Of a stretch of DNA of 64,000 bases, positions 1-11,514 are shown one piece after another. Numbering within the stretch: the stretch's first letter is position 1; each line of letters begins with the position of its first letter. A program made the translations under genes and the position numbers. The stretch is from the NCBI GenBank assembly GCA_024362935.1, contig JANCRA010000006.1, positions 35,581,924-35,645,923 on the forward strand. Direction: 5' to 3'. Below the pieces are notes generated by a model that saw nothing but the letters and a program-made list of their open reading frames with translations, searched no databases and had not been told where the DNA came from. The stretch is from Setophaga petechia (Eukaryota; Chordata; Aves; Passeriformes; Parulidae).

Positions 1-1050
1 GTAAAGTATTTGAAATGACCATTGTCAGATTGTCCGCTCTTGCGTTTCCTTCCACTAAAAATCCAGGAAGCGAAGAATGAGCCCTAATGTGAGAAACAAA
101 ATATGGATTAGTTCTATATTGCAAAGTTGTAAAAAGACATGAAAGCCAACGATATAAAGTAGCATTACTAACATCTTTTAAAACTGACCCCTCTAATCTC
201 TTAACTACATTGGCAACATAAGCAGAATGGGTAATTAAATTAAAAGGTTGAGGGAAAAGCTGAAAAGCCCAAACCACAGCAGCAAGTTCAACAATTTGAG
301 GAGAACCTTCTACTATTTGAATGTCTGATTCCCAAGCATTAGTTTTTTGATTCAACCAGGTTACAACTGATTTGTGGCTTTTGCCTGAGCCATCAGTGAA
401 GAGAGTCACTGCATTCAAAGGCTCTTGACTTAATTTAGGTTTTTCTTTGAAACTCAATTTTGCTTGCAATAGTTTGTGAGCTGGGTAATGAACAGAACAA
501 ATACCTGGGAAGGCCAAAAATGCATATTGTAAATCATCAGAATTTTGCATTGCCCAATTGAAGTAATCTTTTTTCAAAGGTAAATAGATAACTGAAAATT
601 CTTGGCCTGCTAGAGTTAACAATCTGGTTCTGGCTTTAATTACAAGTTGTGCTATCATTTCTAAAACTGTGGTAATAGTCTTTGGAAACCTGTAAGGAGG
701 AAAAACCCACTCTATTATCAACAAAGGATCTGACTCAGAAGGGTCCCACTGAAAAATGAGACCACAAAGTTGCATCTTTTCTCCTAAAACTGCAAAGAAG
801 AAAGGCTTTTCCGGAACACAGCGATGAGCTTGTCGTCTTTGAAGAGTTGATGTCACAGCTTTGGATTTTTGTGGTAGTAATGTCCAGTCCATCCTTGGAT
901 TTTTGTTGTAGAAATTTGTAGAAATTTCAGTCACAACAATAGCATAGGTTCGGTCCATCTCTGTTTGCGTTGAAGCTGTGAAGAAATCATCCATGTAGTG
1001 TAGAGTCTTGGATCTTGAAGATTTCTGTCGAGCTGAAGACAAAACTTGTA
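1..1050 (-). pseudogene. ERV pol fragment: RT active site, connection, RNase H (truncated by window edge)
   Basis: Read on the minus strand, this stretch encodes the retroviral YMDD reverse-transcriptase motif at 986-997. An RT connection region follows, then an RNase H domain with the TDGSG motif near 385-405 and the His/Ala-rich C-terminal part close to the left edge. The reading frame is open over most of its length, and the element continues beyond base 1. The YMDD form and RNase H layout fit class II (beta-like) retroviruses. The RT fingers and palm upstream of YMDD are missing: only a few codons separate the motif from gag-like sequence at about 1060. This copy is therefore internally deleted and cannot be a functional polymerase. 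Confidence 0.85.
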
Positions 1051-1060
1051 CAACAAGACA

Positions 1061-2811
1061 TTAGCAAATCATATACATCATGACAACTTTGTCTGTTTTG
1101 GTAAGAATGTTTTCACATGACAATACTTTTAACATGATTTGGTTTATCACAAGCAAAGCAGCACAGGTATTTTGGGGACCCGATATAGTTTGTGTTTTAT
1201 TCATTTTTTCTGATTCAGGGGAACAGACAGATTCACTGACAGTAGCTTTCCTGGGAACCGGGCCAGATTCTGAAGTCATGACAGAGTGGTCACTACAGCA
1301 ACCAGTTTTTCCGGGACTCCGGCCAGGGTCTGAATTCTTGGCAAGGACATTATTGTCCTTCCCGGGAGCTCTGCCAATAAAGGCGTGAACACACACCCCT
1401 GAATTCTGGGCAGAGACCCTTGAACAACACGCCTCCCTTGAAGCCCTGCCAGGAGGGACAGAGGCAGGCTCGGTCAAAGACCACTCCCCCTCGGGAGTCC
1501 CGCCCAGAGGGGTTGGGAGAGGGGTGTGTTCTACGAAATGGGAGTGTTCTTTAATTTGTGGAACACAGCCAGCATTTGCCTTTTGCAAAGAACATAACCT
1601 TGAATTTTTATTCTTGTTAATTTCTAAAGAACAAAGGCATGTTTCACAAGGAGCTGGGAAGCAGCCAACCTCAGCCTGAGAAAACTCTGGGACCCTGCCA
1701 ATACCACACAGGGAATGTGAAATCAAATTTTTTCTACCAATAGAAGAAGCAGAATTCGAAGTTTTTAAAATCTCGGTCTGTTTTTCCTCTGAAACCTTTT
1801 GAAAATCCCCTGTTTTAAGCATACTTTTTTGTTTGGGGATAGCTTCCCCTGTCCTGCTTGCAGAAAGCAAATCCACAGCTCCAATTTTTGCAATCTCTGT
1901 ATTAGAACCCTGACAAACAGCAGAAAACCCAGGCAATGACTTATTTGAACAATTTACCAAAAAAGAACTCCCAGAATCACAAAGCTAAGCACTTTGCTGA
2001 CTAAAATTCAATGGGACATTTTCCTGCGAAGGGGAAAGAGTAGCAAAGCCCCCCCCCCCCCCCCCCCCCCCACAGCACCCTGTTCCTGCAAGACAGAATC
2101 AAAAGCAGTTTCACCATTCCTAACTTGAATACTCTCAAGACATGTAATTTTCTTATCACAAAACTTCTGTAAACGAATATCTTTCCCTTCCGAGCGACTA
2201 TCATCACAACCAAGCAACAATGCTTCTGAATTTTTTTCGCGACACGGCAAAAGTTCATTTTTTCCCAGAGGGGGGATTATAGAATCACTCTCAGTTGCAG
2301 AGACGCTGACAATCTCGGACACACCCTGGGAATCCGATTCACTGTTTTTGGAAGACGCAATGTTGTCAGCCCCTCCCCAGAACAGACCAGACGGATCAGG
2401 AGAAAGGGAAGCACCCGGAGCGACCCCCGAAATTCCTCCCGATAAGGATGTTAACTCGGTATCACTTGAATTTGAAGGATCTGAACAAGATACTTTGTTT
2501 AGCAAGTTTGAGGACTGTCTATTACAGTCGTTCGGTTTAAAAGTTTCCATCAAAACACGGCAGGCAGGCAAAAGTTTGCTAGCAGAATCATCCTTTTTGA
2601 GAGTAAATAGATTATAAAATCTCCAGTTTATTTGATCCCAAAAAACAAAAGTAAAAGCAGACTGTGAGTTTATATTTGAAGTATTAGCTTTAGTCCAGAT
2701 TAATATGTCCTTTAACTCAGTTTTTGAGATATCTGAACGTCCTTTATCCTGTAATATTTTGTCAAGTTCATGAAAGACGTCCCATTCTGAGTTAGTTAAA
2801 TTGTTTCCCAT
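1061..2811 (-). pseudogene. ERV gag (matrix and following p-domain), interrupted
   Basis: The minus-strand frame starting at 2811 opens with Met-Gly, an N-myristoylation signal. It continues as a beta-retroviral matrix-like domain of about 100 residues rich in Trp, Phe and Lys. A Ser/Pro/Asn-rich linker follows. The frame is disturbed at a run of 23 C at 2049-2071, and a second open stretch of 299 codons (1960-1061) continues the low-complexity p-domain. No capsid, nucleocapsid or protease is seen before RT sequence begins near 1050, so about half of gag-pro-pol is deleted. The homopolymer may be a true frameshift or an assembly error. Confidence 0.75.
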
Positions 2812-2964
2812 CGTTACGTTACGCAGGAGCCCCTTATAATATGTTACTTACATACACCACAGACGCAGAAAACCAGGGGATGCAACAGTTCTCATTAATA
2901 ACACCTGGGTCTCCAAGGGCAGAAATCGTCGCAGTTTTCTTCTTTATTCTAGTCTACTCCATTA

Positions 2965-2984
2965 GCCCCACGATACGGGCGCCA
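2965..2984 (-). promoter_or_regulatory. Retroviral primer binding site (tRNA-Lys type)
   Basis: On the minus strand this site begins with TGGCGCCC, the start of Lys-tRNA primer binding sites, and ends with GTGGGGC. It lies 2 nt after the CA end of the LTR and about 155 nt upstream of the gag start. The middle positions differ from the usual Lys-1,2 site. Confidence 0.75.
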
Positions 2985-2986
2985 CC

Positions 2987-3388
2987 TGCCCCGGCCAAAA
3001 CTATTTACAAGGCACGAACGGAACGGGACACTCTTTGATCAGTGTCTTGAGAGGTTTATTAAAGCATCAGTCTCAGCACATTGTTACAACAATGGAGACA
3101 AACAGATGCAACCTTCTCGCTGAATCAAGCAGAATGCCAAAGAGACGTAATGTTACAGCATATCATAAAGCCATTTCCATCTGTGTTTCAGCCAATCACA
3201 CATAGAGAACAAGAACATTGACAATACTTCTATCCAATCATTTAAAGCACACGTAGCTTTGGTAAGCGGCCTACTTTCAAAGACAATAGCTTGTTCCTAA
3301 GAAGAAAAGCACAAAGGTCTATTCAAACTTTAACCTTCTAAAGATATACATTAAGTAAACTTGTTACTACTTAAGGCAGCACCTAACA
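2987..3388 (-). mobile_element. 5' LTR of the minus-strand class II ERV
   Basis: The U5 edge at 2987 sits immediately next to the primer binding site and gives the CA end on the minus strand. A polyadenylation signal (minus-strand AATAAA) lies at 3055-3060, and CCAAT-like boxes occur further into U3. The outer edge is placed at 3388 because minus-strand TGTTAGG begins there, giving a length of about 402 bp. That outer boundary is uncertain. The partner LTR lies outside the window, so no target-site duplication can be tested. Confidence 0.6.
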
Positions 3389-3524
3389 TAGGCCTACTGT
3401 TCTTCTCTCACGTTTGCATTACTAATTTTTCTGCTGCTTTAGCATTTCACTGTCTTTACTGGCTTAGGCCTGCTTTTTCCTACCTTTCTTAAAACCCTCT
3501 GATTTTTAGGATTCCCATAGTTGC
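3389..3524. other. Junction between two ERVs
   Basis: AT-rich sequence between the minus-strand LTR and the first clearly pol-like bases of the plus-strand ERV. It may be decayed pol of the plus-strand element or part of the LTR. No coding feature is supported. Confidence 0.4.
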
Positions 3525-4500
3525 TGACAATGTCAGGCAGGAATTTTCTACAATTCATTTACCATTGAAGAAAGATTATTTTGACTAAGCAATGCAGAAA
3601 TCAAAAGGCTTGTTAATAGCATTGTTAAAGTAGCCATCGTTTGCATGACTTGTTTTCCAGATCACAGATTGCTGAAATCAAAAATATGTTATAGGGAAAA
3701 ACAAAGAATAAGTGAGGAACTTACTTATCGGTCAGGATAACAGTATTCACTAATGGTTCTAGAAAAACTCACAAATCAGTAATCATATGGCAGAATTCAG
3801 TCACAGGGGAATGGGACTCAGATGTAAAAATAGTCCAAGGTTCACCATAGATTGTGGAATTGGCAGCAGTGTTCAGGATCTTTCAATTGTTCCACCAACC
3901 TCTCAATCTGATCACAGATTCAGCATGTGATGCAAATATGGTCAGGTGATTGGAGGGTTCATTTTTGAAAGAAACAAGCAATGACATTTTATATTCATAC
4001 TTATCATGTATGGGGGCACTACTGGAAAACAGAGAACACAAATATTTCATCACTCACATTAAGGCATACTCATCCCCTCCAAGATTTTTAGCAGAAGGGA
4101 AAGCCCAGGCAGACAAGCTAACCATGCTCATTTCACAGACTTTACTAGATATTTTTGAGCAAGCAAGGTTGAGCTATGCGTTTTTTCATCAAAATGCATA
4201 AGCACTGATGGAATCCTTTCACATCTCAATAAGCCAGGCAAGGGAAATCATTAGTGCTTGCCCAGACTGTCAGCTAGGGCAGTCACCTGCATCCACAGGA
4301 GCAGTCAATCCGGGAGGATTGCAGGGCCTCCAGCTGTGGCAAGTAATGTCACACAATATCCGTCTTTGGGAAGCTCAGAAATATCCAGGTCTCAATTGAT
4401 ACATTCTCAACAGCTCCTTTTTCAAAACCCGATCCACCAATTCTCAGGCATTTTTATAACACTACCCAGGCAAAACTAAGGGAGAATCCTTTAGTTTTGA
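3525..4500 (+). pseudogene. ERV pol remnant: RNase H and integrase N-terminus
   Basis: Plus-strand sequence from about 3525 matches, with many changes, the RT connection and RNase H of the minus-strand ERV at 1-700. From 3950 a frame stays open to 4201 through the RNase H C-terminus. The integrase zinc-binding region follows (two His, then CPDC near 4258-4275), and then the start of the integrase core. Stop codons and frame breaks are frequent: the frame closes at 4199-4201, is open again from 4208 and closes near 4399. The element is a dead remnant whose 5' half is missing. Confidence 0.75.
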
Positions 4501-4582
4501 TCAGAAATCCAGAAGTAAGACAGGTTGAGGGCCCTCTCAAACTAATCACGTAGAGCAAAGGTTTAGCTTGTGTTTCTAGAGG

Positions 4583-6006
4583 GTGAGGTCCAAAGAAGGT
4601 GTTGGCGAGACTCGTGGAGCCCTACAGGACTCGGATGCAGGAAGACACGGATCCCGGAACCGAAGAGGCAAGCACACAGACAGAGGCAGAAGACAAGACC
4701 GTGAACAACTCCTCGAACAGCACATAAAGGGTTCAAGGACTTGGGGTTTCTCTCAGGGGCTTGGGTGTCATGGCATGGAAAAACTTCTCACAAGGAGTGA
4801 AGCCATGAGCTTGAGATTCGATCAGGTATTGCTCATGTACCTCATTCTTCCATCTATTGCCTTAGGCAATGGAGCAGATTTGTCCATGGTCCAGCCAAAA
4901 CAAAATGTCTGGGGCTCTTTGGCCAATGCAGCAAGTTTGGATGGTGTCTTCTTGGCATGTTCGGGGCCAGGGGGATCGTTCTCAATGTATCTGGTGGGTT
5001 TGCCAGTGAATGAATGGCCAATTCCAAAAAAATACTTCTATAAAGATTTCACAGGTCATTTCAAATCCTGTGAATGAGTAACATCTTTGGACACAGTTCC
5101 TCCCTGTGGCTCCTTTTGAACCTGAGGAACTGGAAATTCTTGGGTCAGCAAAAATTAATTTTTGTATAAAATTTTGAGCTTTTGAAAGTGACACAAACAA
5201 AAAATAAGACAATGTCACTCCAAAATCATCATTTTTATAGGAACGCATCTGCTTGGTGCAAATACACCAAGGTGACAGCCAAAGCATCCCTCCAAGTTTC
5301 AGCACAATTACCACAGGGAATTTTTTTTATCTGTGGAGACAAAACTTGGCCTGCTATCCCTGCAAATGTCAAAGGTGGTCCATGCAGCATTGCAAGAGTT
5401 TCATTGCTAACACCCGATTGGAGAATTTTTGAAAGAGTAAACACATAAGGGGAAAAGATCAGTGGAATAATACAGTCCAAATTGTGATGATCATGTACAC
5501 ACATGAGACAAGGCTTGGAGAATTGCAGTTGCAATTTTCTCCCCACAGGCAGCATCAGGGGTGGCCTTGACTCAGTTGGATCATATGGGTTGCTGGCTGA
5601 GCAAGCATGCTTGAGCTGTTTTTCTTACACTGAGTGAAATGCTTGAGCTGTTTCTCTTACACTCAGTGAAATTCTAACAGACATCAGCAGTGTAAGACGA
5701 GCAACTTTCCAAAACAGAGCAGCAAGTGACTATTTGCTGCTGGCACATGGACACAGGTGTGAAGAATTTGAAAGGATGTGCTGTATGAACATGTCAGATC
5801 ATTCAAAATCAATTTATGAAAACATCAAAAGTTACAAGGAAGTGTTAACAAACTTAGGGAGGTCACTGGATCCTGGATGGTTGATGTGGTTGGATTTTTT
5901 TAACCTTTCACCATTGTGGAAGGTACCTTTAAAGATAGGTTATTACATTTTGACAAGGCTTGTGGTTCTTCTGCTCATCTTACCATGCATCTTTGTGTGC
6001 ATGTAG
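4583..6006 (+). pseudogene. ERV env remnant (surface and transmembrane subunits)
   Basis: The open stretch 4583-5077 ends in an env surface-subunit region of avian beta-like ERVs, with a KQNVW...LANA block near residues 108-120. The frame is broken between about 5080 and 5730. The segment 5734-6006 encodes the transmembrane subunit. It has an immunosuppressive-like segment, a CX6CC motif at 5758-5784, and a hydrophobic membrane anchor near its end. CX6CC indicates a covalently linked gamma/D-type Env, here combined with class II-like pol. Multiple breaks make it non-functional. Confidence 0.75.
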
Positions 6007-6046
6007 TGGGCCATGAACAAAGTTGCAAAGGGGGTGTTTTTGGTGC

Positions 6047-6062
6047 AAAGAGAGGGGGGAGA
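6047..6062 (+). promoter_or_regulatory. Polypurine tract
   Basis: A purine run (aaagagaggggggaga) sits directly before the LTR start at 6063, where plus-strand DNA priming occurs in retroviruses. It supports both the LTR boundary and the orientation. Confidence 0.65.
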
Positions 6063-6689
6063 TATCGGGACTCAGGACATCCCTCTGGCTGTCCTGAGCA
6101 GCCAAGACCCTTGCCAGGGGTCTCAGTGACCCTGGCACAGAGACCAAAATGCCTCTGTGAGTTTGATTATGGCCCGTGGAGCAAATTACCAACTTTATAT
6201 GAACACCAGCAAGCCACAACAGTTTAAGTAGAATATTAGAGAAGTTATCACAGGGTGAAATATGCATTTTGGGATTTTGGTACAGGGGGGTTATGGAGAC
6301 AAGATGGAGGGAACTGGGTGTTTCCAGCCTTTCTCCTTCTTCTTCTTAGCCTCCATCTTCTGTGGTGATGTTGGCACTTAGAGATTGGTTTAGAGTAGAA
6401 GCTCACTGTCTAACATAGATGATGGGCATTGGGAAGTAATTGTAAACATTGCACACGTAGTTTGTAGTATAAAGACCTAACATCACCCTGGGGGCAGGCA
6501 GAGTGCCTCGGACTGTCTTGCTGAGCTGACCTCGGCAGGGCAGGAGAAAAATTTTTTATAGATAAGATAAAATAAACAACGTTAAGACCGAGAGATGAAG
6601 AGCTCTGACTCTTTCTTTAAGCGCCGGGCTGGGAAAAGAGACTTTGGAACTTTTCTCGGGGTCACTCTGACAAACTAATGATCCCGACA
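6063..6689 (+). mobile_element. 3' LTR of the plus-strand ERV
   Basis: A 627-bp LTR that closely matches the solo LTR at 45780-46409 in inverted orientation. It starts TATCGGG (first bases decayed from TGTCGGG) right after the polypurine tract and ends ATGATCCCGACA. A TATA-like element lies near 6468 and AATAAA at 6571-6576. The matching 5' LTR is not in the window. Confidence 0.85.
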
Positions 6690-7551
6690 AACACCCCAGT
6701 CCATCAAAAATGTGGCCAATTTTTGAGCTGTGTATGTGGGGCCATTTGTCAGTTTTCACCTTGTGGGGGATCAGTTTGGCGAGCTCTGGACCCAGTGACA
6801 CTGACAAGGACAAAAGCAAAAGACAAGAGGTGCTCTCTCTTCCCGGGACCAAAGTCCCACAGCTTTAATGGAGAACAACTCCAGGAGAGAAAGGGAGCAT
6901 CCAGGAGAGGAAAGAGGATGTCCAGGAGAGGAAAGAGAGCGTCCACCCCGTGGCAGGAGATTTTAAACCCTGGGGGAGGGGGGGCGGTAGAAAGGAACTA
7001 CCGTAGTTCAACATAATAAATCACCACACTGGAGCTTTCTGCATAAATTGCTGCACTTGTTGCAAACAAAATCCTAAAATCTCCCCAGGGTGCAGTCACA
7101 AATGACCACAATGTGCGAGAAAAACCACTCAACCCCCCTGTATACCCAAGCACCAGGTGTCACAGGAAGTACCAACCCCGGCAATTAGAAAGTCCACACA
7201 CACAAGCTCACCGGGAAAGGAGTATCTCTTTATGAGGGGACAGAGTGCTCACTTTTCTCGACACAACACACACCATACACCACATCAGCATCCACCCACA
7301 TCATCTTCCTCAAACATTCACACACTGAGAACACAACCACAATTAAAACAGACAGGAAAAATAGCAGCAATTAAATAGGATTTGCTCAATTCACCCCCAG
7401 AATTGCTAGCAGGTCATTATTGACACAGCAAATCATTTCTGCCTGCAGCCAGACCCAAACCCAAACTGTACAGGCGTACGTTGTGCACAGGACATCTCTG
7501 TGTGACTTGTGAACAGCCCTTCCCCTGCGTACGCCTTACGGGTTACTCTAT
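6690..7551. other. Non-coding stretch with a short tandem repeat
   Basis: No gene is supported. A purine-rich unit of about 21 bp starting tccaggagag is repeated three times at 6890-6951. An A/C-rich stretch at 7190-7350 has low complexity. The region may include decayed retroviral leader sequence, but nothing can be assigned. Confidence 0.4.
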
Positions 7552-9101
7552 TGTGGTGGTTCCACTGGAAATACGTTTTTTGGGATTTCTGGGATATGCT
7601 GTGGTCGGGCCAATGGGTGCTCAGATTTTAATATTAGCACCTGATGTGGCCAATGGGATGTTTGGACACGCCTCTGAGAACACTCACCCAGGGGTTAAAA
7701 GCAGAGCTCTCCCTCTCGGAGCTCTCTTTGAATTTCCAGCGGGAGGCGTTGGATCTCTGACCCAGGCCCAGCTGCTTGCTGGGCAGGAGAGGGGAAATGC
7801 CACGAGGCCTGGGAAGATAGGCCTGACCCCCCCCAAGGGTGGAAGGGTGGAAGAGAGAGAGACAGACGGAGAGAGGGCGAGAGAGGGAGGTGAGGTGCAG
7901 GCCTCGCCCCCGGCCTCTCCCCCACGCGGGCGGCTGTCTGCGAGCTCCCCGCTCCCGGAGCGAGCCGCTGGGGCGGAGCTCGGCCTCGCCGGGGCCACGC
8001 CGCGGATGCGGTGGCGCAGTGGAGAGCGAGAGACGGCGTCGAAAGCGCGGCAGAGAGAGAGAGACCCCAGGAGCCATCAAACAGCCACCCCAGAGAGAGA
8101 GAGAGAGAGAGAGCCCTGCCTGGGACTGTTATCTTGGAATGTGATACCATGTGCAACTGCGGCAGAAGAGGGGGAGTGTGGCGCAGCAAGGTGCCCAGCC
8201 GCTTGTGAGAGCTTTTAACCCTTTGCGAACAATGAAAACTTTACAGAACATTAACCCTTCCTAGAAGAGAGATAAGAGTAGAGGATGAAGAAGGAAATGG
8301 GCCAGTGGTGGGGTCTGGCAAGTGAAAGATATAAGGGGAATAGAGAAGATGGAGTGGCATTTTTGCTGGACTCTTTTTTGTATAGCCATGGACTGTTTCC
8401 TTGTGATACAGAGACTGCATCCAGGGGGAAGCAAGGACTCAGAGCCAAGAGAGTTCCGTGTTTAGACCCCTCGGCCCCAGGGGGTGTGAAGGAAATGGGG
8501 GGGACAGAGGTCCCAGATATCAGACTGTGCTCTGTTTGGAACGGGATGATGCAACCTTAAAAAGACCACCCTTGAGCAGCCCCTGCCCCATGCACGGTGG
8601 TGAGAGCACTGGGCATGGAAGGAAGATGTCACAATGGCAGAAGGATCTCTGGGCGGTGCTGCGTGTGACAAGCAGCCCATGGCACAGGGAAGGACTCCCT
8701 CTACTCTTAATGAACTGAGGATTTGATTATTCAAAGGGTGGTGCCAGACCAAGGGTTGATAATTTTGGGGAATGTAAATGTATTGGGAATTTGGTGGGAG
8801 GAGGAGGGGGAGAATGTTTCTGTGCGGTTTTCATTTTCCTTGTTTTATTTTTCCTCCTTCTTTGTAGTTTAGTTAATGAAGTTTGGGGGGGTTTGGTTTT
8901 TTTGGGTTTTTTTTTGTTTTTTTTTTTTTTTTGGTGGTTTTTTTTTTGTTTGTTTGTTTTTTGGTTTTTGGTTTGTTTTTTTTTTCCTTTCCCCTAAGTA
9001 AGAGCCTGCTTTGCTTATTCCAGGTACCATCTCACAGCAGACACCAGGGAGAGGATGTTCTCATGGGGGCACTGGCATTGTGCCAGTGTCAAACCATGAC
9101 A
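7552..9101 (+). mobile_element. Large LTR (ERVL-like family), expanded copy
   Basis: Begins TGTGGTGGTT and ends AAACCATGACA. It aligns along its whole length with the cleaner copy at 56176-57417. This copy is about 300 bp longer. It carries an extra GC-rich, GA-repeat-rich segment around 7860-8110 and a T/G-rich tract at 8880-8995. Flanking 5-mers (tctat and tttaa) do not match, so one side has been rearranged or this is one end of a larger element. Long frames inside it are low-complexity artefacts. Confidence 0.8.
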
Positions 9102-9280
9102 TTTAATACAGAGTTAAACATTCCTTTTCTCCACAGTCCCAGCAGTCTATCTGTTCCCCATGAGGAACAGCCGAGAGCGGAGGTGCCTCCAGGAAAAGAA
9201 TGTCCTGGCAGCGCCCAGAGACGTCCACAGCCCGGTTGTTCTTGCTGGAGCAGAGAAGCATTCCTGCCATGGTCACCAAG

Positions 9281-9446
9281 TGAAGTGTGGAATAGAACTC
9301 TCCACAGTTAAAGTTAGAAGGTGGTATGTTTATTACAGCAACAGGCACACGAGCAGTTGTCTCCTAAAGATATGTGCGAAGAATCACTGGCTCTCTACTT
9401 ACCTAAAATGTCTTACATATTCATATAATTCCCAAAAAACCTAACA
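9281..9446 (-). mobile_element. Short alpharetrovirus/EAV-like LTR fragment
   Basis: Read on the minus strand, the segment starts TGTTAGG, contains AATAAA shortly before its end, and ends CACTTCA. It is followed by TTGGTGACC, which resembles the start of the tRNA-Trp primer binding site of avian leukosis-type viruses. The U3 part is short. About 180 bp of possible leader follows on the minus strand before the large LTR at 9101. Confidence 0.45.
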
Positions 9447-11136
9447 CATATTAATTAGGTAACACTGCCTACCCCCCTTTGTATTAAAATGTATTGCAAT
9501 TGAGTCCAAAGTTCCTTCACATTTCTGCAGTCTTTCACTTCAAATGGGTTGGTGGGTGTTAAAGTGGGGAATGGTCTCCTTCTGATGAAGGCCAAGACGT
9601 CTTCCTCAATTTGACCTCTTTACTTATGACCTGTTGGCAGGCTTTCACACCCCTTGGCTATTGCTGAAGTTTTGGGGCCCAGGTGCAGGCTACGGTCCTC
9701 TTCTTTGTCACAAAGAAATCCGCATCCCATCCAGCTTCTTTAAACATAGTAAACACAGGCAAGTGATATATTACCTTAGCCTTAACTACCTTATCTACTA
9801 AAAATTAACTATCCCCTATTATTTCTACTCTTCTTGCTATACTCTTTCCCCCTAACAAAATCTTGGAAAAATTTGAATTCTTCCAGTTCTTTTAAATCCT
9901 TGATTCATTTGCCTCATCTCACACGCCAGCCATGTGTGAGCCAATGCTGTAACTGGGAAATTCCACTCCTGAGCCAGAGATACAAGGCCTGGTTCTGAGC
10001 TGGAAGGGTGAGAAGGATGAGATGCACAGCGTTTTGATCCAGGGGATGTCCTGAAAGTGCACTGCCTACCTGCCCCTGCTGCCGAGCACCACGCTCCATC
10101 TCCTTCTCCTGCTCAGTGGATTTTTCAGAATCCAGGGGTTGGTATGTATTATTTGCTACTGCAATAAATAGAATGAATTTGCTTTGCAAGCCCAGTTTTG
10201 TCCTGGGTTATTTTGTGCATGAGTCTCCTCCTGAACCTATGACAATGACCAGCAGGGACCTACAGAACACTCCTATTCTCATGTCAGTAAATTCGGAGAA
10301 GTGATTTAAGTATCAATAAGTCAATAAGTCAAGTATCAATCAGTAAATCAAATAAATTGGGGGAATATTTGGCCTGTGAGTTTCAGCAAATTATTGAATG
10401 TCTTAGAACCACGGATACAAACTTGTGAGATTGCTGGGTGTGCACATATTAGGGAAGTGATTCCCCACACACCAAGCGCTGAGATCAAGGATTGTCTCTT
10501 TTCTAACCCAGAGCAGGCAGCAGGGATCGGGCCCTGCTTGGTAACGTTCATTTTGAAGACTTCTGTAGAGCAGGTAAGAAAGGTCAAAATGAAATCTTTT
10601 CCAGCTGTTTCCATCTTGTTTACCTTTTGGGGGACCAAAGTTCTGTGCTGCAGGTGTGCTGGGTGTGTGCAGAGCAGTGCAGCCCCAGACAGCCCTTGGT
10701 TTGCCCACAAGTTGTCATGCCTTGTTCCCAGGTGTGCCCAGCTGTGGCAGGAGAAGGAGCCCACAGCGCAGTGGGCACCGTGCCCTGCCCAGCCGGGGCT
10801 CTCTGGCACAGAGCAGCAGCAGCAGCGCCAGCACCGTTCAACCCGCTCCTGCCTTGGCTTCCCCTGGCACACAGGAGCCTCTGGAAATCAGCACCGCCAG
10901 TGGCGTTCCCAGTTTGGAGCAGCTGCTGCTGGGGGCAGATGCTGCCAGTTCGACTGCTGCCAAAGGGGAAGGAAGGCAGAGATGTACAGGCACCGGAGCC
11001 CTGGGCATGTCCAATAAAGGGGCAAATATGTGGGGAGATTTGTTAGGAAGCATTTCAGCCAAGAGTGGCTTCTCTCCTGGTTCTGTGTGTTCTAGACGAG
11101 TAATGCAATGGTTGGCTCTGACAATTAAGCAGTAGA
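9447..11136. other. No supported gene
   Basis: The stretch 9447-9990 is AT-rich and could be decayed internal ERV sequence. The stretch 10640-11010 is GC-rich with CAG/CAGC runs and overlapping open frames on both strands but no splice structure or recognisable domain. Confidence 0.35.
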
Positions 11137-11514
11137 TGTTATGTGGATGTTCAAATGTGTAGTGATGATATTGTAAAATATCCTCCCATAGTCCTCTTTC
11201 CCATCCCCCTTGTAATAGCCTCGGGAGTCAGGGCATTTGGGGAGGGCTGGTTTGGGACCAGCAGGCAGGGTGTAACAACACCTGACCTCCAGTCAAGATG
11301 CAAGAAAGTAATCTCCACCAACTGACAGCAGAGAAAGAGTTGACTGATAAAACTTTTGGAGGAGCTAAGGGTATAAAAGGCAGAGCATCCTTTTTGTAGA
11401 TATGCACGTGGCTGCTAGTTATGGAGACAACTAATGCTGTAATTTTTCCTTATTCTGTCCTTTCTTAAGGTTTAATAAACCTTTAAAAAGTTAAAGGAAG
11501 GGTCGATTCTCACA
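11137..11514 (+). mobile_element. LTR-like element
   Basis: Starts TGTTATG, carries a TATA box (gtataaaagg) at 11371-11380 and AATAAA at 11473-11478, and ends in CACA. The order TATA, about 100 bp, polyadenylation signal, TG...CA ends is that of an LTR. No matching target duplication was found, so the ends are approximate. Confidence 0.5.

Noticed and set aside
1061..1960. A 299-codon minus-strand frame as a host gene
   Set aside because: Its position between ERV matrix and RT and its composition fit a gag p-domain.
7481..8218. A 245-codon frame and overlapping minus-strand frames
   Set aside because: They lie inside the expanded LTR and are made of GA- and GC-rich low-complexity sequence.
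11137..11514. Promoter of the PAK3-like gene from the TATA box at 11371
   Set aside because: TATA plus polyadenylation signal within about 100 bp and TG...CA ends fit an LTR better. No connection to the kinase is shown.
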